Shown here: one piece after another, positions 24,301-35,860 of the stretch
Layout of the letters: each line of letters begins with the position of its first letter
Position numbering within the stretch: the stretch's first letter is position 1
Assembly (NCBI GenBank): GCA_026261815.1
Contig: JAMPIT010000230.1
Span: 38,276,501-38,340,500 of the forward strand
DNA from: Monarcha castaneiventris obscurior
Lineage: Eukaryota > Chordata > Aves > Passeriformes > Monarchidae
Length of the DNA: 64,000 nt
Direction of reading: 5' to 3'
Position numbers and translations under genes: made by a program
Notes under the pieces: generated by a model
What the model was told of the DNA's origin: nothing
What the model saw: the letters and a program-made list of their open reading frames with translations, nothing else
Database searches by the model: none

Positions 24301-26349
24301 TGCATTGTTGCTTTTTGTAGGTGAAGATACAGTCCAACAGCCTAGGAAAATTTGAGTGGTGCTCCCACCATACCAGAATTGTTGGCAAGCTAGTTTTCCA
24401 GTAAAGCTGTTTCTCATAGGATTGTGTGTATGTGTATAAATATATATTTTTTGGGGGTTTATTTTCCTCCTGAAATCTTATTGTTGACCTTGACTGAGAA
24501 AGGTTTCTTAGCACATACTTAAATAACCCCTACTCAAATTTTAAATAAATGCTTGATTTTTTTACCTGAATAGCAGTGGTCTCCTGAGTCTGAACCTTCT
24601 ATAGAAAGATTAAAAGAGCATCTGGGTGAGAGAGCAAAGTTCATTTTCTAACATCTGCCAAGGTTTTGAATGATGGTTTTTATCTTTTTCTTAAAGGCAA
24701 ATGAAAGTTAAAAAATTTGGATAGATCAAAATCAATTTACCTGCATTGGCTGAGCAAGCCAAGAACTCCTCTGAATTGCTAAATCTTTAGAGGCATATTG
24801 ACATCCACTTACAGTAAAAACAGTTCTGTTCTTTTTGAACTCAGAATGCTTTGGACATTTTTGTTTGTTCAATATGTATATCTATTTCCATTCCATTCAA
24901 TGTCCCTAATATTTTACCATCTTACAAATGAATTAGCTCACAGAACAATATACAGAAAAATCTTTGGCCATTCTTTGGCAGCTAAGGTGAGACCGAAAAA
25001 GAGAAGACATCATGTAGGAAGGTTGGAGTGTTACAAATAATAAGGAGAATTAATGCGTAGCTTTTTCATATATTTTTTCACTAACAGAGCTCAAAGAAAT
25101 CTGGTTTTTAATCCTACATCTTAGTTCAAGCTCATTAACTCTTCTTAAAGTCAGATTGTGTTAATTTTTATGGTTTTGATTGATTTTATTTTGGTTTTAG
25201 TGATTATAAATCTGTTTTCCTAGGTAATCCATTTTAAGGAATTAAGTTTTCTGATATTTTACCAGTGTGTGCTGATTTTTGAGACCACTGCTGCCTTCAT
25301 CTTCCTTCTGCATACTGCTTTTAATTTGTTGGCATATCCTTTTGTGCTGAAATACCTGTCTTTTGGAATTAGATCTCAGCTGAGCTGATTGGGGAATTGA
25401 GCTATGAATGTTAACATTTGCTTGCCTTCATTCATTTTTACAGGCTTCTGCAATTGAGCTTAGCTCTTAGAGAAGGACTTGTGTTCCTTTCAAGAGGATA
25501 TCCTTTTGCTCTTGTGGCACTTTAAAGGTCTGTCCATAGTATCTGCCAAAACCAAAATAACAATTCCTTAGGTATTTCCTGTTTTCTTGTGTTAAGAGCT
25601 CAAAAGCATCTATCAACTTAAAACAGTTCCTCCTTTTCCGTGCTAGCTTTTAAAAGTTGTGACAGTCTTAGAAACATCCAGTTTTCAGCAAGTCCCCTTG
25701 ACTTTGACATCCTGATAGATTTTTCTTTTAATATTTGGTCTTCAGTTTCATTCTTTTTGCCGTGTATTGAAATCTTTTCATTGCTTGTTGCCTGTTTGGA
25801 AATCTCAAAGCTCTATTCCAGACAAAAAAACAGTCTTTAAGATGCTCAATCTCCTCTTTTGCCAAAATTAGAAACATGCTTAAGGCTTTTGTTAGATCCT
25901 GGATTTAATTTCCTAGTTAAAGGACTTCACCTCCTTTTTTTTCTAATTGTTTTTTTCCCCACCCTTATTTGCCTCTTAATTCACTCATTTCCCTATGCAG
26001 TGAGATGGCAGTTCTGAGAATGTCTTTGGGCTTGTGAGCTCACAGGAAGAGGATGCTGGGGAATAAGCAGCTAGTGGCATCATCACTGCTTTCCCATGCC
26101 TCTTACTGCTTGGTTGAGAAAAAAAGATTCTTATCTACTCTATTTATATTCTTCATTATAATTATTATTTTCACTGTACAAAAATAAAAAGGGGAAAGTT
26201 TGGAATCTCTTAGCCCTAGATTCCAAGTAGTATCATTTTAACAGCCCACAAAAAAAATTTTTCCTCCTGAGACTCTGCTTGTCAGTGTCCAATACTCTCT
26301 GATCTGGTTCCTTGAGACATTTCACACGAGAAGAGCTCCAGATTTGTTT

Positions 26350-26510
26350 AAAGATACTTGACATTATGTGGGGTTGTGATTTAGAAGAGCAGTAGAGCAG
26401 TAAGCTGAAACTACAACACAAGCATGATATGGCAGTTGTTTTACACAGCAGAATCACAATAAAAACATGATTCCCAAGGCCAGTCTTATGCTTCACTATC
26501 GTGATGTTGA
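26350..26510. repeat. copy A of a diverged direct repeat
   Basis: It shares with 27575-27740 the exact 14-mer 'acacaagcatgata' (from about 26416) and a block 'aatcacaataaaaacatgattcc' in which 20 of 23 bases agree. Spacing between the two is almost the same, and there are weaker similarities before (GGG-TTGTGATTT) and after. I do not recognise the family. Confidence 0.6.
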
Positions 26511-26519
26511 ACATTCCCA

Positions 26520-27560
26520 GCCACTGCAGAGGAACATGTGGCTCAAAGCCAGCTCAAATCTATTGCTTTGTTTTTCCAATTTTCTCTTATTAGTTGCCTA
26601 TATGTTATATTTTAAAGGGGCCTGAAATTTGTAGATATTTCCTCCATGGGTCAGAATGACATTCACATCCTTTCAATTAAGTCAGGGAACTCCATTTACA
26701 CAAAGAGGTGATGCTCTCAATTGATAGTGCTGCTTATCTATAGCAAAGGGCTCTTTACCTTGTGGGTGTCCTTTGTGTAGAGTTCAGTTCAGCATTCTTA
26801 AGGCTGTGGTCACCTGTCTGTTCTTTACTGAACTTTGTGAGCACATACCTCACCTGTGCCCATCTCCTCTTCCAAGGGTGATGAGCTGTTGGTCAGTGAT
26901 TTTCTATCCGCATCTCAGACCAGCACTAGTGATCACTGATGTTGCACAGTGAACTTAATCCGTTCATCACATAAATGACCAGCCCTCTTGCCTGGTCACA
27001 GTGAGGGTGGGAGCATATGCCTATGGGGAATGCTGATGAGCTCAGAAACCTCCCTGGGCTCATTTCTGTTGTTTTGCTTTGTGGGGTTCACCCCATCATC
27101 ATTTACAGAAGCGCTGGTGGTAACTTCCGCACAAAGATGTTGTCTTTGGTGTCCCTTTTCTTAATCTGTTGCCTTTCCTTGCCAAGAAAGTGATCCAGTC
27201 CGTGGCTCAGGGACGTGACTCTTTGGCATGCCACCTAAAGGACAGCAGCCTCTGCTTTCCTTGGTCCTGCTTGCTCCAGGTATGCTTGCAGATGTGAAGC
27301 ATCAGAAGACTACTCTGATGGTCACTGAGATGGTTGCCCCTGCACATGACCACCAAAGCAACCTCTTGATATCATGAGCTGCCTCACTACCTCACTTCTT
27401 GAGCCTCACAAAAACACACACCCCTTTTGCTGGCACAGAACTCACCGAGCTCCTCATCCTTGTCACGCTAAGGAAACTTGGTGGCTGCCAGTCCTGGCCT
27501 ACAAACTGTGGTCTATTCAGCAGGTCTGAGGCAGCAGGACTGTTCAATGCTTTAATGCCA
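26520..27560. other. GC-richer stretch between the two direct repeats
   Basis: About 1 kb that is visibly less AT-rich than its surroundings, with short open frames only and no recognised motif. It could be the body of an old element flanked by its terminal repeats, or simply unique intron sequence between two copies of a dispersed repeat. Confidence 0.35.
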
Positions 27561-27574
27561 AACGTAGGTTTTTG

Positions 27575-27740
27575 GAGATATTTGATGTTACATGGGATTT
27601 TGATTTGTTAGATTCATATAGCAATATTTGGAAATCAAAACACAAGCATGATACAGCAACTCTAATATACAATATTGAGTCACAATACAAACCTGATTCC
27701 AAATGCCCACAGTTTTTTGCTCCACCATCACAAAGAGGGA
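27575..27740. repeat. copy B of a diverged direct repeat
   Basis: Same orientation as 26350-26510, about 1.2 kb downstream. It carries 'acacaagcatgata' (from about 27640) and 'agtcacaatacaaacctgattcc' (about 27678-27700). The remaining sequence has diverged with small indels. Confidence 0.6.
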
Positions 27741-27749
27741 CATTTTGTC

Positions 27750-30700
27750 TTCATTAGAGAAGTACCAAACACAGATTGAATAAACAGCCACCTGAAAATC
27801 TTTAGATGCCCTTCATATTGAGGCAGTCTGTTTGTTTCCCAACAGTTTGCATTCTTCTGCTTATTTCTAAGAATCAATGTTGTAATATTTTTTTTTTTCC
27901 TATACTAAGTCATAGGTCTCATTTTATCTACTACTTCTGAAAGAAAAATCCCTATATTTCACTAAAATCAAGTCCTGAAGTGGTTGGGGGAAGAGGAGAG
28001 CCTGCATAATGCCCCGAGTTATTTGGAGATTCAGAGTCAAAGACTCTAGGGTAATTGTGCGTGACATTTCAGATCTGAGATCTGTCTGCTTTGGGAAGAG
28101 GGACAGCTCACTTGAAACATTTCCCAGGATCAAGGCTTTTTCTGGCTCCATCAGAAGTTTCAGTTTTAAATGGCAATTCAGTCAGATGTATCTTGTGCCA
28201 TCAGCATGTGGGTGCCAGCTCAGCCGTGCAGGGACAGGGTGGCTTTGTGTGCACTGGTGGGAAGTTACACCAGCATGTAAGGCTGCATGTGGTTAATAGA
28301 TTATAAAATACTATATATACTGTTGATTTTTTAGGCATTATGATTGAAGTGAGGCAAAAGCAAAGCCATGAAAGTTAATTTTTGATTTTCCATGCTAAAA
28401 AAAGGGAGAAGGGAAGTAGCCTGGATAAGATCTGGATAATACAAACCATAAATGCATGAAGCTATCCTAACCCTTGCTATATGTGTGAACAGTTTCTTTA
28501 GAGAGCATGGTCAGCTTTTAAGCTGCAGCCAAAATGTGGAGAGCAGTGGGCATTGTGCATTCCATTTTCTGTGCCACGGTGTTGGAGCCAGGGGTGTCTG
28601 ATGAAATCTCGTAATGAAACATGTGAATGCTTTGAGCAGTTGAACACAGTTCAGCAAAGCAGAGCTGAACTAATGGGGACTGCCTGTTTGCCAGTAAACA
28701 GATAATTGCACTCTCTTGTTTAATTGAATTTTCATGAAAGTAAAATAGATTTTGGTAAAGTCCACCATGAAAATGTGTTCTACTTGTTAAACGTGTATAT
28801 AGGGAATCAAGATATAGGGGAGAGGGAGGGTTTCTGTCAGATACACAGATAAGGCTTGAGGTTAAATTGTTACAAAAATAATACAATTTCCACATCTTAT
28901 GCAATTTAGTTGTTTTTACCCGGAAGGTTTGCCATTGCTGCCGGTGCTGTTATCGGTAGCAAGCTCTTCACAGATGGATTAGAGTCAGGGAACATTAGGC
29001 CACAAAAAGTTCTTTTGTTTTTGCAGAACAATCTTGACACGTATCATTCATAGGTTAGTTTTCATTTCTTGGCTAACAGCCATTCTAAATGGTAAAGAGC
29101 ATAGTACTGGACAATGTGAGGTTCTGGGGTCTTATTTTGAAATGGAAAAATCAAAGAATCCTTTTGATTCATGTTATTTCTCATGAGGCTATCATTTCAA
29201 AGCTTGGCATGCAAGTTATGTCATCATAACCTCCTCTGTTCTCCTTTACTTGCCTCATGAACAATTTTCTCATGGAGGAGAGGCTGCATATTCTCAAGAA
29301 TATGCTTTCTCTTTGAAAAAACTAAAAAATTTTCTGATTCCTTGAGGTGCTGTTGGCAAAATTAATAATTCCAGTTTGTTGCTTCATTCACAATCACTTT
29401 CCATTGGGCATTACAGCCTAAGTCGTATTTACAGTTCTTGAATTTGACTTTGGACTTGGAAATCAAGAGCTTGGTACTTGCTTTTTTCTCTATATGCTGT
29501 ACAGACTGCACTGAGGTATCAGGCAGACATATGTGATCCCCTCATAGCTGTTACCAATGAAAGCTGAAGAACCTAGGCAGAGAATCTGTTGTCTGGTTTC
29601 AGATGTCCTTTTGGTGTAGATACCTAAACTTAAATACCTGAACATGGTTTTCAAATGTAAAGACCACTGAAACTTTTACTGCTTAGCATAAACTTCAGAA
29701 AAGCATGCTCTAGACAAGAAAATAGACACTGTTAATAACAGAATCACGGGATGGAGAGAATTCTCATAGCTTTCTAATTCCCTAATTTGGTTAAGTATAT
29801 GGAAGGAAGACAAGTGAATGTTAATGAAGGTTCTAGAATTATTTCTGTTTGGTATAGGTAAAAGCAGTGGTCCAGAATTTTTTTGGACCAGTGGACGGCC
29901 TTGGTCTTCTATCTATAAAAGTTTTAAAGGTTATAATATCACTGCCTTTTAAATTGGAAACACCACCCTGTAAGTTTGCTGTGAAGACTTTGTTCTCTGG
30001 TCTCTATGGTCCATAAGAGGTGTTATACCATGGTTTGAAACACACTGTCTGTAAGACATTCCTAAAATATCTAGCTTGTTTTAATGGTTTTTTGTAGAGT
30101 CCTGATTTGAATGCTAGCAGCATATTTTCCTTAATAAAACCCTGTCCTTGTAAGGAAGTAATCCATCCCCCAAGTTAATTTTAAAGTTTCTTGTTCACTT
30201 TAAATATTTCATTACATTAATTTTTCAAAGCAACAAAACAAACATTCATCAAGTGAAACTAAGCATGTCACCCTTGGATCTGTACATCTGTTGCTCTCCT
30301 ACTGCTTTTCTGCATAATTCATTTTAATACATTTAAAGTGTACATCTCATTAAAATTCCATACACACATTTATGTACACAATTCATATTTAAAAAGGAAA
30401 AAAGGTAGGAAAGAATTTCATGACAAGGAGGTTCATCAACATCACTGTTCCTTAGTTTTTTGTCTGTTGAATGTATACCTATGGACTGCCTTTAACCAGA
30501 CACTGTCATTTACCTCTCTGAGTCCCTCTGACTCACCTCTTCAGGGCCTTTAGAAATTTCCTACAGGACATTTTCACTTACTCATGATGTCTTTGTTCCT
30601 CTTTAAGTGCATATATCCTCTTCTCTTCATTCTCTTTTCATCACTTCACGTGATTTATGTCCACAATGTATTCTATGCATCAGTCCTACTATCAGCCAAG

Positions 30701-33700
30701 AAAATACCCATCAGATGCCCTAAGGAGTTGTTGTGGGCTGGCTGGAGTGTTGAAAAGGATTTTTATTTTTATTCCGTTCATCATTTCTTTTCTGTTCATC
30801 ATTTCTTTTCCTCTGTCAGTATTTTCAGCCATTGCACTATTTGATTTGGTTTCATTTATTTTAGCATTGTGGAGTTATTGTATCTTTTAAACCAGATGTA
30901 CAAAACAAGTCTGTCTGGTAGCTTGAGGTGGTGACCTTTTGAAGTTGGTGACTTCTTATTTCAGTGGCTGCTGAAATTTGTTCTCTGAAATCCCTCATAG
31001 TGTTTAGGATTATGTGTGATTGTTAAAAGCAATCATAAAGTGTTATCTTAACACTTGAAGAACCTTAAGAAAAGCTTATAACTGCATAAGAGGACTCAAA
31101 ATGCTTTGTCAGGGAAAGTAGGACCGTATTTAAAAAGAAGAAAATATAAAATGGTCATTTAAGGATTTATCTTCCAGAATCATTCTTTGGCAGTAAATGA
31201 CATTTTAGGTAAGTGGCTTATGGTTTCTTTGGAATTTCACATTTAGCTTTTGACATGTATCACTTAGAAACCTCATGAGAGATATATGCTAAACGAAATT
31301 CAGAAGTAGCAATTGTCTACTTGAATAACCTTTTTCCTTCTTAGAAATAAGGGTTGAAATACACTTACCAGAAAAGTTTATTCAGAGTTTACAAGGAAAG
31401 CTTCTCTTTGCTTCCTGGATGTGGTACAACGTCAGTCAGTGAGGAAGAGATTGAAAGCCATATATGAGCCCCTTAAAAAGATTAAGTCAGGTGCATTCAG
31501 TCACTTTGGTTTCCTTGAAATTGAGTAACAGAAAGTGCAGCTGTGAAGGGAAAATTGAGAGAGTTCCCTTCTGAGGAAAAGTTATTTCATTTTATTCCGA
31601 TTACCTAGTTCCAAATAAGCGGCACAGGTTTAGATTCAGCAGTGTCGAATATAGGTTATGATCTATGGGAAATGAGCTCAGCCCTGAGTGGTGATGGGTC
31701 TGGAGGCAGCTGAACTCCTGTGCACTGGAAGGCCTCTCCTTGCACCTGAGTGAGAGTTTGATCTCTTCAGTAGCAGGCAAGCACAATTTTCAGGTGCTGA
31801 CTGTTGTGAGATTAATTTATCCATGTTCAACATCAAGAGGAAAAAGTTTCATGTGGACTCTAAATCTATTGTCTGGGTTGCCCCTGTAGGGGTATATGTT
31901 CCTGGATTTTAGACTAATGCACTTGTATTGTTATGGGATTTTATCTGGTGTATTATCTACTCTAAGCTTTATCATAAATACAACAAACATTGCATGGTAC
32001 AGCAACAGAAAAGGTGGAGATTGGGAACAGACTTGGAGGACAGTGGACTACAATAATTTATCTTCAAAAGGTCTTAGCGTTAGGAATGACAGATGTGAAA
32101 TTCCTTGTTTGTGCTTTTCCTTGGCAGTTGTATGTGCAGCAGGGTTTTGCATTAAGGGTGGGGACCATACCATTTGTTTCAAGGTATTTCAGCTACTGGA
32201 AGCATGTGAAATTTAAAAGAGCAGAGTTAGGTTCACAGGTCGATTTTTCCCAAGTAGCGCTAGGTAATTTCATATGTATCCCAGTGAGATTAATGAGTGA
32301 GAATCCTGCAATATATTTTACGAGACTCAGGATGACAGGGCAAATAATGTTTTCTTACCATCCATTTGTTTCACAGATGTCTACAGTTTGCTTCCTGGAA
32401 TTTTCCTGATATGTATTTGACATGGAGCACTGTCTGTGGCAGATGGGGCATCAGTCTGATTGGGTCATTTCTGGTTTGCCCCAACAAGAACTCTCTTCTG
32501 TCTGGCAGCTGTGTCCATTTTGCTGTTCCTTTTTGGCTTGCATAGCACTGCATACAATGAAATTGGGACAAAAGCTGCCAAAACTCTTTCTCATTATTTT
32601 TATAAGCTAGAAAACTACACAAAAAGTGTTTCTTATTCTGAACTCCTAATTGAAGTCCTATTTAGTCTATGAACCCAAGTGATTTTATTCTTTTTGCCCT
32701 CTCACTACTCATACTTCCATTCGTTCTGTTGCACCAGCTTTATTTAATTTCATCTTAAACTATCTAATACTTTAATCTCTTGATGTCAGAGACTGGATTT
32801 GTCTATGTCTTGGAAAGCTCCCAGAAAAATAAGTCTGGGAACCATCAAGTGCTAGTGCAGTGCAAGAAATTGTTGATTAGGCTATGGTCAGGTCAGTGGC
32901 TTACTCCTGATCAAGAGAGAATTTCATGTCCCCTTTTATTAAACTTCAGTGATGTGTAGCATACTTTAGTCAATAAATAGCATTTTGCTGTTCATGCCCG
33001 CTGGAAATAATACATGATGCTGCAAGTATTGATCAAAGAGCTCTACTCTGTTAATCCCTCTGCTGGTAGCAATGTTAAATATTTACGGATTCTCCCTTAG
33101 TCCTCTGAAAAGTGTTTCAGCCCTGCAGAGCATGCTCAGCCTTTCTGCTTTATACATGTTTTACAAGTATGTTACTCTTTTACTTTTTTTTTTTTCAAGA
33201 ACACATGCATGACAGAGCACTGTAAGATGCTTGTACCAGTTTTAAAGCTTTACTGCATAAGCATGTTGTGAATATATACATTGATTGGAATGGTGTACTA
33301 GTTCAGAATTAAAAAGAAGAAGGCCTCAGAGAGAAATTCTATCAGTGCCTCATCTCCAAGTGGCTGAGTTACATTAAGGACTAAGAGAAGCTAACGCTGT
33401 GCAGCACACACATTGTGAGATGTATTGTGAGATGACAGATAACAAAGAAGACATATTCATATCAGATTTATTTATCCAAATTATCTGAAAATTATCAGAG
33501 TACTAAAAATTGAGTTATTTCTCTGCTAAGTGCTTACTTACTGTATCTGTATTGCCATCAAAAAGTCTCCGAATTTTGTAGCAGAAGAGACAATGAATCA
33601 TTTAGGCTTCCTATCTCCTGTACTTGTTCATTGACCTCATGTAAATGTAATCATTCATCCTCAATTTTTTATACTAATATATTGAAGACAGACTTGATAT

Positions 33701-35249
33701 TGTCAGGCATGCAATGGAATACGCTCCAGGAAACCTTCCTTCCAGTGGTGAGGTGACAAATGAAAAAGGAAATAAAAATGGATTTTGCAATTTAAAACGT
33801 AGTGTGCTCAGGGAAGAATGCGTAGCAAGCTATAATGTGATATGATTCATTTCTATATATGCAGGGAAGGATTTCACACAAAAGCTTTATAGGAGTTGTA
33901 CAGGGTATTTAAAGTAACATGAAGCCTATTCTACATAATGGTGCTTGCTTTATCTGTCACAAGCTAGAAGAAAAGTTTAAATACTTGTGCTTGCCCTCTT
34001 ATCTTTCAGTGAGATGTCACATTATGCCTCATCCCATTACGTATTTAATCATCCTTTGGACCTGATTATGTGTTTGGAGGGCAAGGTTGGCAAAGAGAGT
34101 AAACAAAGTGCACACATGCTGCTCTCACTAAATTGCTGAAGATCCCGTTCATACAATGTAAAGAAATTGCATTTTAGATATCCTCAAAGCTGGTGCAAAA
34201 GAAGTCAATACTTTATGTTGAAAATTTTACATGACTTTGAAGGATATTCTCTTCTTCTAGGTGATCAATGGTGAGTGGATTTTAAGGGTTTGAGCTTCTG
34301 TGATGCTCATTAAAGATAAAACATCCAGCATTTCAGATCCTTAAAGTGTTGAGTCTTAAATGCCAACATGGGTGTTTAGAAAGGGCAGGGCACTTTTAAA
34401 AAGCTAATCTTCATTTAAGTGGTTTTGCAGGGTGAGACTATGAAAATCTGTCCATTACAGATGATAGATTCAGTGGCTGATGGTGCCACCACAGAGTGGC
34501 AAAGAATGACTATAGCTGCCCCTTTCTTTCATCATGCCTCAGGTTACAAAGTTGTCATATTTAGGGCCAGCACAGGGAAGCTATCTTCTTTCTTCTGTTA
34601 GATCTTCTCAACAGATTAAGAAATCTGGTATCTGTCAGCAGTATTCAAAGTAATGTTTTCCAAATACCTGTTATTTTAGCTTAATTCAGTTCCTATATGT
34701 GAGGAAAACATCCCAGTTTCCCCAGTAAAGACACCGTGAGGTGATGTTTTGGAGTGCTTGATACCTTTTTTACTGAAAAACATCCTGCTCAGATGAGTTG
34801 ACTTCACCTTCCAAAGTCTCCTACTCTTCCTGTGCAGTGTATGAGCCTCTGAGGCCTAGAAAGAAACAGAGCCCAGATCTACAGCTTTCTATTCCTGCAT
34901 CTTAATTTTGAGACCAGAACTCATGTTTGTAATCCTCCCAATCTCTACTGACTGGCCCTCAAAACAGAATATAGATCTTGGGATTAGTGAGAACTGATTT
35001 TAGTGTAAATGGTTGGGCCCTATGTTTTTGGAGCATTTCTGCTGAAAATATATTTCACTGATTTCTGTTAGTGTGTTTTCATTTGTGGCAGACAGCTATA
35101 TCTGAATATGTGATTTATTGTTTTGTATTACATTTTTGAGCTGATTTTTCATCATCTGTATGTAAATAAATTGTGCTGCCAAAGTCAGGAATTGAACTCC
35201 CAAAGTTTGCATAGCAGTCATAACCAGATGTATCCTCAGATGAATCATG
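27750..35249. other. intron block without recognisable genes
   Basis: AT-rich unique sequence. A short CpG cluster lies at 28918-28965. An 18-bp direct duplication of 'gttcatcatttcttttc' occurs at 30776-30811. Overlapping + strand open frames of 106 and 139 codons (31896-32409) in different phases resemble nothing I know. No transposon is recognised. Confidence 0.65.
30776..30811. repeat. short tandem duplication
   Basis: 'gttcatcatttcttttc' is present twice back to back with one spacer base, giving the repeated Phe-rich pattern seen in the overlapping chance open frames. Confidence 0.88.
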
Positions 35250-35390
35250 AAGTGTTCAAGGCCATGTTGGATGGGGCAGGATGGTACCCTGGTCTATTGA
35301 AAGGTGTCCCTGGCCACGGCAGGGGAGTTGGATTTGGATGATCTTTAAGGTCCCTTCCAACCTAGGCCATTCCATGATTCTGTGATTCTG
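35250..35390 (+). mobile_element. CR1 LINE 3' fragment, sense orientation
   Basis: Begins 'gttcaaggccatgttggatg', continues through the familiar 'ttgga-ttggatgatctttaaggtcccttccaacc', and ends with an octamer-type tail (GATTCTGT-GATTCTG). It is 5'-truncated to about 140 bp and keeps only the 3' region. Confidence 0.93.
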
Positions 35391-35687
35391 TTCTTAAGAC
35401 TAATGATTTCTCAATCTCCGTGCAGGGTGGGAAGTTATGGCAGATACAGCCACCTTTTGTATCCTCCATAACTGTTCATGGGCGTGCATCAGCTGAGGCG
35501 GGTATCCCTAAGTGAGGAAAGCTGTCTCTGCTCTGAGTACAACAACACATTTTTCTTTATGAGGATTTGAGGCTTGAAATATCTCCTAATACTCCAGAGT
35601 GTGAGGAGGAGGGGCCCCATGCCATACTGTGCTGGAGGTTCCAGGTTTCCACTTCTCATGCATTGTATGCTCAAATGGTAAAGTGTT

Positions 35688-35728
35688 TTGGATGGGATGG
35701 GATGGATGGGATAGAAATGGGATAGAAA
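35688..35728. repeat. short tandem repeat cluster
   Basis: GGATG-type pentamers (35690-35710) run into two copies of the 11-mer ATGGGATAGAA (35706-35727). Confidence 0.85.
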
Positions 35729-35842
35729 TATAGCACAAACCAATGCATTTATTTGCGATGATCACTTGGTATGTGTTCTAAGTTTCAGCAGTTTGTCAGT
35801 AACACGTGGGATTTAGTGGACTACTGGAGCAGTTGCAAACTG

Positions 35843-35860
35843 GTTTCACCATGGTGAAAC
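35843..35860. repeat. perfect 18-bp palindrome
   Basis: 'gtttcaccatggtgaaac' is its own exact reverse complement with no spacer. The match stops at once on both sides. Confidence 0.95.

Larger units (their letters stand above)
11043..26330. other. intron block, mostly featureless
   Basis: AT-rich, CpG-poor sequence. Distinct items are a 13-bp hairpin (11492-11521), a 9-bp hairpin (13844-13865), CpG-bearing blocks (14925-15020, 18070-18215), a small (TCCC)n run (about 20193-20213), a local duplication (20382-20450) and a polypyrimidine tract (21273-21377). The longest open frame is 180 codons on the minus strand (23972-24514), unrecognised. No gene is supported. Confidence 0.7.

Noticed and set aside
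31896..32409. Two overlapping + frames of 106 and 139 codons
   Set aside because: They lie in different phases over the same DNA, no motif is recognised, and there is no splice or promoter context; chance is sufficient.
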